From CAJQGY01 sp905478015 (GTDB lineage: Bacteria > Pseudomonadota > Gammaproteobacteria > Magnimaribacterales > D2472), in NCBI GenBank assembly GCA_943788365.1, contig CALSPZ010000001.1:744001-808000 (forward strand): 64,000 bases of DNA. The letters are read 5' to 3'. Positions 25,548 to 34,539 of this stretch are shown in pieces. The stretch's first letter is position 1; each line of letters starts with the position of its first letter. The position numbers and the translations under genes are program-made. The notes below the pieces were generated by a model that saw only the letters and a program-made list of their open reading frames with translations, did no database searches and had not been told where the DNA came from.

Positions 25548-25997
25548 TTATCCTTTAACAGATCCTCCAGCCTTCTCAATTGAAGCTTTTGCTCCTTTGG
25601 TAACTTTTATTCCTTCAATATTCATTTTTGAAGTTACTTCAAAATCACCAAAAATCTTTACTTTCTTTACTGCCTTTCCAATAACTTTACTTTCTTTAAG
25701 AGTATCGATATTTACTGTTTCCATTCCGTTAATTGTTTTTAGATTAACTTCCTTTAGATTATTATTTTTTCTTGATGAAAAACCAAATTTTGGCAGCCTT
25801 TGTTGTAAAGGCATTTGTCCACCCTCAAAACCTGGTCTTACATTTCCTCCGGATCTAGATTTTTGACCCTTATGACCCCTTCCAGCAGTCTTACCAGTCC
25901 CTGAGCCAATACCTCTTCCAACTCTCTTTCTATTTTTAGAGGTGCTTTCATCCGATATTGTATTAAGGGCTAAAGTTTTATTTTCAGTTTCGCTCAT
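25548..25997 (-). CDS. rplO: 50S ribosomal protein L15
   Basis: Late-assembly large-subunit protein. 149 residues; the glycine/arginine-rich GRGIGSGTGKTAGRGHKGQK and GFEGGQMPLQQRLPKFGF blocks are diagnostic. The N-terminus (about 23 residues before KRVGRG) is a few residues longer than in E. coli. 4 nt after rpmD. Confidence 0.97.
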   Translation of the reverse strand: MSETENKTLALNTISDESTSKNRKRVGRGIGSGTGKTAGRGHKGQKSRSGGNVRPGFEGGQMPLQQRLPKFGFSSRKNNNLKEVNLKTINGMETVNIDTLKESKVIGKAVKKVKIFGDFEVTSKMNIEGIKVTKGAKASIEKAGGSVKG

Positions 25998-26001
25998 CTT
26001 A

Positions 26002-26187
26002 TTATTCCTGAATTTCTATCATGTCTGATATTTTGTTAATCAATCCTCTATTGCTAGGTGTATCAATTACAGTTACTGTTTGATTTAGTTTTTTGAATCC
26101 CAGGCCTTTTATGCATAACTTATGCCTTTTCATTCTTCCAATGCCGCTCTTGATTAATTTAATATTTATAGTTTTAGCTTTACTCAT
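26002..26187 (-). CDS. rpmD: 50S ribosomal protein L30
   Basis: 61-residue large-subunit protein. KLIKSGIGRMKRHKLCIKGLG and LNQTVTVIDTPSNRGLINKI match L30. Overlaps rpsE by 4 nt, so the two are coupled. L30 is dispensable in some bacteria, so its retention in this compact genome is worth recording. Confidence 0.95.
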   Translation of the reverse strand: MSKAKTINIKLIKSGIGRMKRHKLCIKGLGFKKLNQTVTVIDTPSNRGLINKISDMIEIQE

Positions 26188-26696
26188 GATATTTTCTCTA
26201 CTTTAATACCTCTTCTACTAGCAACTGTTTCAGGGGATTCCATTGCGCTTAAAGCATTAATGGTAGCTCTTACTACATTGACAGGATTGGTAGATCCATA
26301 ACATTTTGCCAATACGTTCTGCACTCCAGCAAGCTCAAGAACAGCCCTCATAGCTCCACCAGCAATAATACCAGTACCTTCGGATGCTGGTTGCATGTAA
26401 ACATTAGCAGATCCGTGCTTGGCTTTGATTGGGTACCATATAGTAGTGTTGTTTAGTTCAACTTCAACCATACTTCTTCTAGCATTTTCCATTGCTTTTT
26501 GGATTGCTATAGGCACTTCTTTTGCCTTACCTCTTCCAAAACCAACTCGACCATTACCATCGCCAACCACTGTTAATGCGGTAAAGCCAAAAATTCTTCC
26601 ACCTTTTACAACTTTAGCTACTCTGTTAACTTGAACTAACTTTTCTTCTAAAGCGTCTTGCTGTTGATTATTTGTATTGTTTCTATTGTCTTTCAT
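26184..26696 (-). CDS. rpsE: 30S ribosomal protein S5
   Basis: Decoding-fidelity protein. 170 residues: a charged Asn/Gln-rich leader (NRNNTNNQQQ, about 3-12) not found in E. coli, then EKLVQVNRVAKVVKGGRIFGF with the spectinomycin loop, and the GSANVYMQPASEGTGIIAGGAMRAVLE core. 12 nt after rplR. Confidence 0.97.
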   Translation of the reverse strand: MKDNRNNTNNQQQDALEEKLVQVNRVAKVVKGGRIFGFTALTVVGDGNGRVGFGRGKAKEVPIAIQKAMENARRSMVEVELNNTTIWYPIKAKHGSANVYMQPASEGTGIIAGGAMRAVLELAGVQNVLAKCYGSTNPVNVVRATINALSAMESPETVASRRGIKVEKIS

Positions 26697-26708
26697 AATA
26701 TTTTTTAA

Positions 26709-27056
26709 TTAAAACTCCAATCCAGCATCTCTTGCTGAATCTGCAAGCGCTTTTATACGACCGTGATATTTGTAACCAGATCTATCAAAAACAACCTTTG
26801 TTACGCCATTTTCTAAAGCCCTTTCTGCAACCTTCTTTCCTACAGCCTCTGCAGCTTTTACATTATTAGATTTTTCATCTATATCTTTTTCAACAGTTGA
26901 TGCTGAAGCAATTACAGTAGTACCTAAACTATCAAATATCTGAGCATAGAAATGCTGAGATGATCTAAAAACTGAAAGCCTAGGTGATGATTGATGCCTA
27001 ATCTTCATTCTTGTTTTTTTTGCTCTTCTTAATCTTGAAAGATTTTTAATGCTCAT
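26709..27056 (-). CDS. rplR: 50S ribosomal protein L18
   Basis: 5S rRNA-binding protein. 115 residues with the basic start KNLSRLRRAKKTRMK, then RLSVFRSSQHFYAQI and the ending FDRSGYKYHGRIKALADSARDAGLEF. Overlaps rplF by one base. Confidence 0.97.
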   Translation of the reverse strand: MSIKNLSRLRRAKKTRMKIRHQSSPRLSVFRSSQHFYAQIFDSLGTTVIASASTVEKDIDEKSNNVKAAEAVGKKVAERALENGVTKVVFDRSGYKYHGRIKALADSARDAGLEF

Positions 27057-27601
27057 TACGCACCTCCTGCAGCTTTTTTAGCTTCTTTTCTTCTGATAGT
27101 CTCGTCAGCATATTTCACACCTTTTCCTTTATAAGGTTCTGGAGGTCTAAATGCTCTAATTTCTGCGGCAGCCTGACCTAATGCTTGTTTGTTATAGCTT
27201 TTTAAAACAACCTCAGTTTGAGATGGTGTTTCCACACTAACCTCTTCAGGAAGTTGATACTTAACGGGATGAGAAAAACCCAACGTTAATTCAAGCAACT
27301 TACCAGATGCTTTTGCTCTATAACCAACACCTTTTAGTTCAAGTTTTTTTTCAAAACCAACAGAAACACCAATTACCATATTGTTAATAAGTGCCCTTGA
27401 AGTTCCTCCAAGTGCAGTTGATTGTTGTGATTTTTCATCGTATTTTACATTAGCAATACTTTCATCAAGCTCCACTGAGATTGAATCTGATAGCTCTAAT
27501 GACATTTCTCCAAGCTTTCCTTTAACACTAACAATGTTAGAGTCAATCGAAAGCGAAACACCTTCAGGAATAGAAATTGGATTTTTTGCAACTCTAGACA
27601 T
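27056..27601 (-). CDS. rplF: 50S ribosomal protein L6
   Basis: Two-domain protein at the base of the L7/L12 stalk. 181 residues from MSRVAKNPISIPEGVSLSI to the diagnostic PEPYKGKGVKYADETIRRKEAKKA ending. Directly follows rpsH without spacing. Confidence 0.97.
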   Translation of the reverse strand: MSRVAKNPISIPEGVSLSIDSNIVSVKGKLGEMSLELSDSISVELDESIANVKYDEKSQQSTALGGTSRALINNMVIGVSVGFEKKLELKGVGYRAKASGKLLELTLGFSHPVKYQLPEEVSVETPSQTEVVLKSYNKQALGQAAAEIRAFRPPEPYKGKGVKYADETIRRKEAKKAAGGA

Positions 27602-27997
27602 TTAAAATACCTCGCATAGAATTTCGCCGCCAATATTTTTTGTCTTAGCATCTTTATCTGTCATAAGCCCTTGGTTGGTAGAGACTATAAAAGATCCCAG
27701 ACCATTTTTAACCTGCTTCAAGTCTGAAGAGGCCGAGTACTTTCTCAAGCTTGGCTTGCTAACTCTTGAAATATTTTTTATCACTGGCTTCTCGTTATGA
27801 TACTTAAGAGCAATTTTAATTATTGGCTTTCCTTCACTATCTGTTTTTTCACAGCCTTTAAGGTAGCCTTCATTAACTAATACATTAACTAGTTCATGTT
27901 TTAATTTTGAGTAAGGTGCATCTACATGAACTTTTCCACGCATAAGCCCGTTACGTATTCTTGTTAAACAATCTGAAATGGGATCTTGAAAACTCAT
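27602..27997 (-). CDS. rpsH: 30S ribosomal protein S8
   Basis: Central-domain 16S rRNA binder and, in E. coli, the repressor of the spc operon. 131 residues: MSFQDPISDCLTRIRNGLMRGK start and STNQGLMTDKDAKTKNIGGEILCEVF end. 4 nt after rpsN. I could not verify an S8-binding hairpin near rplE. Confidence 0.97.
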   Translation of the reverse strand: MSFQDPISDCLTRIRNGLMRGKVHVDAPYSKLKHELVNVLVNEGYLKGCEKTDSEGKPIIKIALKYHNEKPVIKNISRVSKPSLRKYSASSDLKQVKNGLGSFIVSTNQGLMTDKDAKTKNIGGEILCEVF

Positions 27998-28001
27998 ATT
28001 A

Positions 28002-28307
28002 TTACCAACTTGATTTTACTAAACCTGGAATGTCGCCTCTCATTGCTGCTTCTCTGAGCTTAATTCTGCTTAGCCCAAATTTTCTATATACAGCGTGAGG
28101 TCTTCCAGTTACCTGACATCTTCTAACTACTCTTGAGGGACTTGCATTTCTTGGAAGTTGTTGAAACTTCTTGTATGCCTCATATCTCTCTTCGCTGGGC
28201 AAGTTAAGGTCTGAAAAAATTGCTTTTAGCGATGCTCTTTTTTCTGCATATCTTGCAACAGTCTTTATCCTCTTTGTTTCTCTTGCGATCATTGATTTTT
28301 TAGCCAT
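28002..28307 (-). CDS. rpsN: 30S ribosomal protein S14 (zinc-free type)
   Basis: 101 residues, the long zinc-independent (C-) form: the region that carries CxxC pairs in the short form here reads SRVVRRCQVTGRPHAVYRKFGLSR with one cysteine. 10 nt after rplE in the spc order. Confidence 0.97.
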   Translation of the reverse strand: MAKKSMIARETKRIKTVARYAEKRASLKAIFSDLNLPSEERYEAYKKFQQLPRNASPSRVVRRCQVTGRPHAVYRKFGLSRIKLREAAMRGDIPGLVKSSW

Positions 28308-28317
28308 AAATTTATAC

Positions 28318-28857
28318 CTATTTTTTAAATGGGAATTCTAAAACTTCTAATAAAGCTTTTGCATCTTCCTTGTTTGTAGCAGAGGTATTAATGCATATAT
28401 CCATACCTCTAATATTATCTATATTGTCGTAATTGATTTCTGGAAATATTATTTGTTCTTTAATTCCAAAATTATAATTACCTTGTCCATCAAATGATTT
28501 AGGGTTTAGTCCTCTAAAGTCTCTCTCCCTAGGAATTGCAATATTTATTAGCCTTTCCATGAATTCGTACATCTTATTTCCTCTCAAGGTAACCTTGCAT
28601 CCTAAAGGCCATCCTTCTCTAATCTTAAAACTTGCTACAGATTTTCTAGCTTTTGTTATAACTGGTTTTTGTCCAGCTATAACAGTAAGATTCTGCACAG
28701 CTGATTCAAGGTGCTTTTTATCGTTTGCAGCCTCGCCAACTCCCATATTTATGACTACCTTAGTAAGCTTTGGAACAGCCATAACATTTTTCATGCCTAG
28801 CTTTTCTTGTAGAACAGGTATTAGTTCTTTTTTATAAGTTTCTTTTAGATTTGACAT
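28318..28857 (-). CDS. rplE: 50S ribosomal protein L5
   Basis: 5S rRNA-binding protein of the central protuberance. 179 residues with LTKVVINMGVGEA, GQKPVITKARKSVASFKIREG and the RGMDICINTSA segment. Overlaps rplX by one base (TAATG). Confidence 0.97.
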   Translation of the reverse strand: MSNLKETYKKELIPVLQEKLGMKNVMAVPKLTKVVINMGVGEAANDKKHLESAVQNLTVIAGQKPVITKARKSVASFKIREGWPLGCKVTLRGNKMYEFMERLINIAIPRERDFRGLNPKSFDGQGNYNFGIKEQIIFPEINYDNIDNIRGMDICINTSATNKEDAKALLEVLEFPFKK

Positions 28858-29186
28858 TATTTAATCTCTTTATTGCTTGATTTGAATAATCTTATTTTAT
28901 TGCCGTCTTTGTCTTTCGAATATGAAATCTTATCTTTCGCTTTTGTATTTGTATTCCATATGGCTAAATTGGATAGATCTATTGATGATTCTTGTTCAAC
29001 AATACCTCCGGTTACTCCCATTTCAGGATTTGGCTTAGTATGTTTTTTAACCATGTTAATGCCAGTAACTATTGCTTTATTTTTTGATTTAAAAATCTTC
29101 CTTAGAGTTCCGGTTTTTCCTACATCTCGGCCAGCCAAGACAACAACCTCATCACCAGTTCTTAGTTTTGTTGTAATGTTTCCCAT
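28857..29186 (-). CDS. rplX: 50S ribosomal protein L24
   Basis: Assembly-initiator protein of 109 residues. KOW motif near the start (TGDEVVVLAGRDVGKTGTL) and GINMVKKHTKPNP are diagnostic. Abuts rplN without a gap. Confidence 0.97.
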   Translation of the reverse strand: MGNITTKLRTGDEVVVLAGRDVGKTGTLRKIFKSKNKAIVTGINMVKKHTKPNPEMGVTGGIVEQESSIDLSNLAIWNTNTKAKDKISYSKDKDGNKIRLFKSSNKEIK

Positions 29187-29555
29187 TTATAGTACCTCTG
29201 GAGCTAATGATAAAATCTTCATGTGACTCCCATCTCTCAATTCTCTTGTTACTGGACCGAAAACTCTAGTTCCAATTGGGGCTTTCTGATTATTAATTAA
29301 AACAGCTGCATTTTCATCAAACTTTATAAGAGAGCCGTCTTTTCTTCTCACACCTTTCTTAGTTCTAACAATTAGCGCATCTACCACTTGGCCTTTTTTT
29401 ACTTTCCCAGTTGGGATGGCTTCTCTTACAGCTACCTTTATAACGTCACCAATGTTTGCATAGCGTCTTTTAGATCCGCCTAAAACCTTTATGCACATAA
29501 CGCTTCTAGCACCGCTGTTATCAGCTATTTTTAATAGTGATTGCATTTGAATCAT
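29187..29555 (-). CDS. rplN: 50S ribosomal protein L14
   Basis: 122-residue protein at the subunit interface. MIQMQSLLKIADNSGARSVMC start, VFGPVTRELRDGSHMKILSLAPEVL end, all highly conserved. Overlaps rpsQ by one base. Confidence 0.98.
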   Translation of the reverse strand: MIQMQSLLKIADNSGARSVMCIKVLGGSKRRYANIGDVIKVAVREAIPTGKVKKGQVVDALIVRTKKGVRRKDGSLIKFDENAAVLINNQKAPIGTRVFGPVTRELRDGSHMKILSLAPEVL

Positions 29556-29848
29556 TATTCACTCTCCTCGGCTGTATTGTCTTTATTTGGTTCAACTGAT
29601 ATTTCATTATTTGCATCTACCAGCATCCATGTTTTACTTTTAGATAAAGGCCTGCACTCTTGAACAGTTACAATATCGCCAATAGCAGCAGTATTTTCTT
29701 CATCGTGAGCATGAACCTTTGTAGACCTTTTTATAATCTTTCCATACAGGGGATGTTTAACTTTTCTTTCTATCTGAACAGTGATAGTTTTATCAGCTTT
29801 GTTGCTGGTTACAATTCCTGTCAAGACTCTTGGATTAGAATTTTCCAT
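29555..29848 (-). CDS. rpsQ: 30S ribosomal protein S17
   Basis: OB-fold 16S rRNA binder. 97 residues, about 13 more than E. coli because of an acidic C-terminal extension (EPNKDNTAEESE). Core motifs LTGIVTSNKADKTITV and VQECRPLSKSKTW are present. Overlaps both neighbours by one base. Confidence 0.96.
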   Translation of the reverse strand: MENSNPRVLTGIVTSNKADKTITVQIERKVKHPLYGKIIKRSTKVHAHDEENTAAIGDIVTVQECRPLSKSKTWMLVDANNEISVEPNKDNTAEESE

Positions 29849-30054
29849 TATTTTTCATCCTTTAATTTATTTGCATTAATCAATGTTTTAATCCTAGCAA
29901 TCTTCTTTTTAATATTTCCAAGCTGGTTAGTTTCATTTAACTGACCTGTTTTATGTTTAATTCGTAAAGTAAATTGAGCTTCTCTAGCAGTAATAAGTTC
30001 TGCACCAAGCTCTTTACTATTCTTCTTACTTAAATCAGCAAACTCTTTATTCAT
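29848..30054 (-). CDS. rpmC: 50S ribosomal protein L29
   Basis: 68-residue two-helix protein at the tunnel exit. FADLSKKNSKELGAEL and the GNIKKKIARIKTLIN ending match L29. Overlaps rpsQ by one base and abuts rplP. Confidence 0.94.
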   Translation of the reverse strand: MNKEFADLSKKNSKELGAELITAREAQFTLRIKHKTGQLNETNQLGNIKKKIARIKTLINANKLKDEK

Positions 30055-30465
30055 TTATACGTCCTTACTAATAAAGTGGGTTTTTACAGGTAATTTAGCT
30101 GAGGCAAGTTTAAAAGCTTCTCTTGCTAATTCTTCAGTCACTCCAGCCATCTCAAACATTATTTTTCCTGGTTGTACTAATGCCACCCAATATTCAACAT
30201 TACCTTTACCTTTACCCATTCGAACTTCGAGAGGTTTCTTTGTTATTGGCTTGTCTGGAAAAATTCTAATCCAAATATTTCCGCCTCTTTTAATGTGCCT
30301 TGTCATTGCTCTTCTAGCTGCTTCAATCTGTCTAGCTGTTATTCTTCCTCTATCAGAGGCGACAAGACCGAATCTTCCAAACGCAACAGTGTTTCCATTT
30401 TGTGCAAGGCCTCTATTTCTGCCTTTGTGCATCTTCCTAAATTTTGTTTGTTTTGGTTGTAACAT
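30055..30465 (-). CDS. rplP: 50S ribosomal protein L16
   Basis: 136-residue protein near the A-site tRNA. MLQPKQTKFRKMHKGRNRG start; RAMTRHIKRGGNIWIRIFPDKPITKKP and the conserved GKGKGNVEYWVALV follow. 5 nt after rpsC. Confidence 0.98.
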   Translation of the reverse strand: MLQPKQTKFRKMHKGRNRGLAQNGNTVAFGRFGLVASDRGRITARQIEAARRAMTRHIKRGGNIWIRIFPDKPITKKPLEVRMGKGKGNVEYWVALVQPGKIMFEMAGVTEELAREAFKLASAKLPVKTHFISKDV

Positions 30466-30470
30466 AATAA

Positions 30471-31127
30471 TTAACTTCCTTGATCGACTTTGTAAGGATC
30501 TTCTGTAGTCTCGCCCTTAAAGACCCAAACTTTTACACCTATGATTCCATAAGTAGTTAAAGCTTCTGCAGTTCCATAGTCAATGTCAGCTCTTATGGTA
30601 TGAAGAGGAACTCTACCTTCTCGATACCACTCTGTTCTGGCAATCTCTGCACCATTTAATCTTCCGGATACTTCTACTCTTACACCCTTTGCACTTTGTC
30701 TTAAGGCGCTTTGGACAGTTCTTTTCATAGCACGCCTAAACATAACTCTTCTTTCAAGCTGTTGAGCTATACCTTCAGCAAGAATAGTTGCATCTAAATC
30801 AGGTTTTTTAACTTCTTTAATATTTATTTGAGTTGTTTTCTTTACAATTTTTTCGACAGCTTTTTTTAAATTATCGATTTCCTCACCACGCTTTCCAATT
30901 ATTATTCCAGGCCTTGAGGTATGAATTGACACAACAAAATTTTCAGCAGATCTTTCTAGCTCTATTTTGCTTATAGAAGAATTTTTTAATTTAACTTTGA
31001 AATACTCTCTTACTTTAAGGTCTTGTATAAGATTTTCAGAAAATGCTTTACCTTTTGCATACCAATTAGCATTTTGCTTTTTGCTTGTTCCTAATCTAAA
31101 GCCGGTTGGATTTACTTTTTGTCCCAT
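30471..31127 (-). CDS. rpsC: 30S ribosomal protein S3
   Basis: mRNA-entry protein with helicase activity. 218 residues: MGQKVNPTGFRLG start, KH domain with GIIIGKRGEEI (about 75-85), C-terminal VSGRLNGAEIARTEWYREGRVPLHT. Overlaps rplV by one base. Confidence 0.98.
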   Translation of the reverse strand: MGQKVNPTGFRLGTSKKQNANWYAKGKAFSENLIQDLKVREYFKVKLKNSSISKIELERSAENFVVSIHTSRPGIIIGKRGEEIDNLKKAVEKIVKKTTQINIKEVKKPDLDATILAEGIAQQLERRVMFRRAMKRTVQSALRQSAKGVRVEVSGRLNGAEIARTEWYREGRVPLHTIRADIDYGTAEALTTYGIIGVKVWVFKGETTEDPYKVDQGS

Positions 31128-31465
31128 TACTTGCTCCCCTCAGATAAGATAATTTCAATATGGCAGGTAGGTTTAATAATTCTGTCAGCTCTTCCTCTTG
31201 CTCTTGGTTTCATTCTTTTTAACCTCATTCCCTGATTAACTATAATTGATTTAACAGATAGCAAGTCAATGTCAGATTTATTATTATTCTCAGCGTTAGC
31301 TATAGCAGATTCGAGTAATTTTTTTATTACTGCAGCACCTTTTTGTTTATTAAAACCTAGGAAATCCATGGCATCTTGTACAGACTTTCCTCTAATAGCA
31401 TTAGCGACTAGTCCAGCCTTCTGAGGTGATAATCTTGTTCCTTTTAAATAAGCTCTAGTTTCCAT
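31127..31465 (-). CDS. rplV: 50S ribosomal protein L22
   Basis: 112-residue protein lining the exit tunnel. RLSPQKAGLVANAIRGKSV and the tunnel hairpin RMKPRARGRADRIIKPTCHI are conserved, with no insertion of the macrolide-resistance kind. Overlaps rpsS by one base. Confidence 0.97.
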   Translation of the reverse strand: METRAYLKGTRLSPQKAGLVANAIRGKSVQDAMDFLGFNKQKGAAVIKKLLESAIANAENNNKSDIDLLSVKSIIVNQGMRLKRMKPRARGRADRIIKPTCHIEIILSEGSK

Positions 31466-31737
31466 TATTTAGCCTTCCTGTCGCCTGAGTGCATTTTAAA
31501 AGTTCTAGTTAGAGAGAACTCACCAAGCTTATGACCAACCATATCTTCATTTACATAGACTGGTATATGTTGTCTTCCATTATGTACAGCAATTGTAAGG
31601 CCAACCATTGATGGATTAATCATCGATCTTCTTGACCATGTTTTGATAGGTCTTTTATCATTAGATGCAACCGCTGCATCTACTTTTTTTTCAAGTGATA
31701 AATCTATGAAAGGTCCTTTTTTAAGTGATCTTGGCAT
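31465..31737 (-). CDS. rpsS: 30S ribosomal protein S19
   Basis: 90-residue head protein. MPRSLKKGPFIDLSL start, TWSRRSMINPSMVGLTIAVHNG core, GEFSLTRTF near the end. One nt after rplB in the S10 order. Confidence 0.98.
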   Translation of the reverse strand: MPRSLKKGPFIDLSLEKKVDAAVASNDKRPIKTWSRRSMINPSMVGLTIAVHNGRQHIPVYVNEDMVGHKLGEFSLTRTFKMHSGDRKAK

Positions 31738-31738
31738 A

Positions 31739-32566
31739 TTACTTCCTGCTTCCTCTTCTTCTAATTATTAAATCATCAGTACGCTGATTTTTACGTGTTT
31801 TATATCCTTTAGTGGGAATACCCCATGGAGTTGATGGGTGCCTGCCACCTGATGTTCTACCTTCACCACCACCATGTGGATGATCAACAGGGTTCATGGC
31901 AACACCACGAACTGTAGGTCGAACTCCTCTCCACCTTTTTGCACCTGCTTTACCAAGTGATTTAAGATTATTTTCTTGATTTGAAACTACTCCAAGAGTG
32001 GCTCTACACTCCCATAAGACTTTTCTAGTTTCTCCAGATTGGAGTCTCAAAGTTGCATAGATGCCTTCTTTTGCTATTAATCTGGCGGATGTTCCAGCAC
32101 TTCTAGCAAGCTGAGCACCTTTTAATGGTTTTAGCTCAACACAATGAACATTTGTACCCAAGGGTATGTCCTTTAGCTTCATTGAATTTCCAACTTTAAT
32201 TTCACATTTCTCAGCAGAAATAATCTCGTCTCCAACATTCAACTTACTTGGAGCAATTATATATTTCCTCTCACCATCTTTATACTTCAGTAGAGCAATA
32301 TGAGCAGATCTATTTGGATCATATTCTAGTCTTTCTACTACAGCTGGTATGTCTAGCTTGTTTCTCTTAAAATCAATAATCCTATAATGTTGTTTATGAC
32401 CGCCGCCTTGGTGTCTGACAGTGATTCTTCCATTGTTATTTCTACCACCATTTTTAGACTTAGGCTGTGTTAGTGATTTTAAAGGCTTGCCTTTATAAAG
32501 ATCGGTTTTAACCGAAATAACGCCACGTCTACCTGGACTAGTAGGTTTTGCTTTAATAATTGCCAT
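31739..32566 (-). CDS. rplB: 50S ribosomal protein L2
   Basis: Subunit-association protein required for peptidyl transfer. 275 residues with GGRNNNGRITVRHQGGGHKQ and the catalytic-centre segment MNPVDHPHGGGEGR. 2 nt after rplW. Confidence 0.98.
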   Translation of the reverse strand: MAIIKAKPTSPGRRGVISVKTDLYKGKPLKSLTQPKSKNGGRNNNGRITVRHQGGGHKQHYRIIDFKRNKLDIPAVVERLEYDPNRSAHIALLKYKDGERKYIIAPSKLNVGDEIISAEKCEIKVGNSMKLKDIPLGTNVHCVELKPLKGAQLARSAGTSARLIAKEGIYATLRLQSGETRKVLWECRATLGVVSNQENNLKSLGKAGAKRWRGVRPTVRGVAMNPVDHPHGGGEGRTSGGRHPSTPWGIPTKGYKTRKNQRTDDLIIRRRGSRK

Positions 32567-32568
32567 GA

Positions 32569-32865
32569 TTAATTAATACCCTCAAGTTGAATCTCAGAAT
32601 CTTTTCCAAGAGTAATAAATGCTTTTTTATAATTAGATCTTTTGTATAGGCCAGTTCTGTTTCTTTTTCTTTTGCCTTTAACAATTGAGGTAGTAACTTT
32701 CAAAACTTCAACTTTAAACAGTTTTTCAACTGCCTGTTTTATTTCTCTTTTATTTGCAGATAAATCAACCTTAAATACAAACTGTTTTAGTTCTTCTCCG
32801 ACCCTAGCAGACTTCTCAGTTACTATTGGTGCCTTTATAAGTGTAAAGAGTTTCTCGTTATGCAT
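32569..32865 (-). CDS. rplW: 50S ribosomal protein L23
   Basis: 98-residue protein at the tunnel exit, docking site for trigger factor and SRP. IKAPIVTEKSARVGE start and VKGKRKRNRTGLYKRSNYKKAFITL end. Overlaps rplD by 8 nt. Confidence 0.97.
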   Translation of the reverse strand: MHNEKLFTLIKAPIVTEKSARVGEELKQFVFKVDLSANKREIKQAVEKLFKVEVLKVTTSIVKGKRKRNRTGLYKRSNYKKAFITLGKDSEIQLEGIN

Positions 32866-33472
32866 CTATCCACTCCTCTATTTGCTTGAAAGCCTCAGCA
32901 GTAACTGCAACTTTTTGAGCTTTTAGTAAAACAACAGGATTTATTTCTCTAACGGTTATTACATCTACGTTTGGAATATTTCTAACTGAAAGAAAAAAGT
33001 TAATATCTATTTCATCTGTAATTATTAGGACTTTACTAAGAGAGAATTCACTTAAAAATTTTGCTATGTCTTTTGTTTTTGGTTTTTCAAGAACAGGGTT
33101 TTCAATAGCTACTAATTTTTCCTGTCTTAACAATTCAGAAAAGATAGACCTTATAGCCGCTCTGTACATCTTCTTGTTAATCTTTTTACTGTAGTCACGA
33201 GGTCTAGCAGCAAATGCAACACCACCGCCTCTCCATAGTGGGCTTCTTATAGTACCTGCTCTTGCACGACCCGTACCTTTCTGTCTGTATGGCTTTTTAC
33301 CACCACCTCTTACATCTGATCTAGTTTTTTGTTGAGAAGATCCCTGTCTTGAACCAGCCATAAAACTAACTACAGCTTGATGGACAAGAGATTCGTTAAA
33401 ATCTCTTCCAAATGCAGAATCAGATATATCAATATTCTGGTTTTTTGTTTTTGATAATAAGTCTATTTTCAT
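32858..33472 (-). CDS. rplD: 50S ribosomal protein L4
   Basis: Tunnel protein and, in E. coli, S10-operon repressor. 204 residues; the tunnel loop is intact (GGGKKPYRQKGTGRARAGT, SPLWRGGGVAF). It overlaps rplC by 4 nt and rplW by 8 nt. The leader upstream of rpsJ here is only about 60 nt, so the classical L4-binding structure is doubtful. Confidence 0.97.
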   Translation of the reverse strand: MKIDLLSKTKNQNIDISDSAFGRDFNESLVHQAVVSFMAGSRQGSSQQKTRSDVRGGGKKPYRQKGTGRARAGTIRSPLWRGGGVAFAARPRDYSKKINKKMYRAAIRSIFSELLRQEKLVAIENPVLEKPKTKDIAKFLSEFSLSKVLIITDEIDINFFLSVRNIPNVDVITVREINPVVLLKAQKVAVTAEAFKQIEEWIDA

Positions 33473-34104
33473 GATCTTTTCAGTGCTGGTTTTATTTTCA
33501 AGTCTGACCCATTGAATCCAGGAACTGCTCCTTTAATATAGATAATGCTGTTTTCTACATCTAGATCAACAATCTTTAGGTTTTGAACTGTTTTTTGAAC
33601 ATTGCCCATGTGACCTGACATTTTTTTACCTTTCCAAACTCTTCCTGGCGTTTGACACTGGCCAATTGAACCATGAGCTCTATGTGACAATGAATTACCA
33701 TGCGTAGCATCTTGCATTGCAAAATTATGTCTTTTAATAACACCAGCATAACCCTTTCCTTTTGAAGTGCCAGTGACGTCAACATACTGACCTATTTCAA
33801 AAATATCAGCTTTAAGATGCTTGCCAACTGAAAAATCACCTGTTTGTTCTGGATTGCATCTAAATTCAGCTAAAATTCCCGGAGTGAGATTAACTTTTTT
33901 ATAAAATTCACTTTTAGATTTATTAATATTATTTGATTTCTTTGTTTTAGAAACAACTAATGATGTATATCCATCATTTTCTGCTGTCTTAATATCTGCA
34001 ACAAAATTACCACAGACGGATACTGCGGTTACGGGAATTGATTCACCATCTTCAAGAAAAAGACGTGACATTCCAGATTTATTTCCTATTAAGCCTATGC
34101 TCAA
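33469..34104 (-). CDS. rplC: 50S ribosomal protein L3 (TTG start)
   Basis: Early-assembly protein next to the peptidyl-transferase centre. 211 residues; IGLIGNKSGMSRLF start, GTSKGKGYAGVIKRHNF, and GSIGQCQTPGRVWKGKKMSGHMG holding the glutamine that is methylated in E. coli. The initiation codon is TTG with AGGAGA 5 nt before it, unusual for a ribosomal protein. A 61-nt gap separates it from rpsJ. Confidence 0.96.
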   Translation of the reverse strand: MSIGLIGNKSGMSRLFLEDGESIPVTAVSVCGNFVADIKTAENDGYTSLVVSKTKKSNNINKSKSEFYKKVNLTPGILAEFRCNPEQTGDFSVGKHLKADIFEIGQYVDVTGTSKGKGYAGVIKRHNFAMQDATHGNSLSHRAHGSIGQCQTPGRVWKGKKMSGHMGNVQKTVQNLKIVDLDVENSIIYIKGAVPGFNGSDLKIKPALKRS

Positions 34105-34165
34105 TTTAATCTCCTATATACGGGGCTTGTAACCCTCTATGGCCGCATTCGCGTTAAAAAATGGA

Positions 34166-34477
34166 CTAACCTAAGCTTATTTGAACGTCTACCCCTGAGG
34201 ATAGATCTAATTTCATTAAAGCATCAACTGTTTTATCAGTTGGTTCGACTATATCCATAAGTCTTTTATAAGTAACAATCTCATATTGATCCCTCGCATC
34301 TTTATCTTTATGCGGTGATTTAAGAATTGTTGTCTTCTCTTTTTTAACAGGTAAAGGAATTGGTCCATTTATAACAGCACCAGTTTTTTTAACTGTTTCT
34401 ACTATCAATTTAGCTGAAGCATCAATCAGTCTATAATCGAAAGCTTTTAGCCTTATTCTTATTGATTGATTCTCCAT
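34166..34477 (-). CDS. rpsJ: 30S ribosomal protein S10 / NusE
   Basis: Head protein that also joins antitermination complexes (NusE). 103 residues from IRIRLKAFDYRLIDASAKLIVE to VDALMKLDLSSGVDVQISL. First gene of the S10 cluster, behind its own near-consensus promoter. Confidence 0.98.
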   Translation of the reverse strand: MENQSIRIRLKAFDYRLIDASAKLIVETVKKTGAVINGPIPLPVKKEKTTILKSPHKDKDARDQYEIVTYKRLMDIVEPTDKTVDALMKLDLSSGVDVQISLG

Positions 34478-34514
34478 TTTATTCCTATTTTTCTACCTAT
34501 TAAATTAGTTCTTT

Positions 34515-34539
34515 CACATTTAGCTTATTGCAAAATGTG
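34515..34539 (-). promoter_or_regulatory. Hairpin at the 5' end of the S10 leader
   Basis: CACATTT (RNA from 34539) pairs with AAATGTG (to 34515) around an 11-nt loop, placed at the predicted transcript start. It could protect the 5' end; it is far smaller than the E. coli S10 leader that binds L4. Confidence 0.45.
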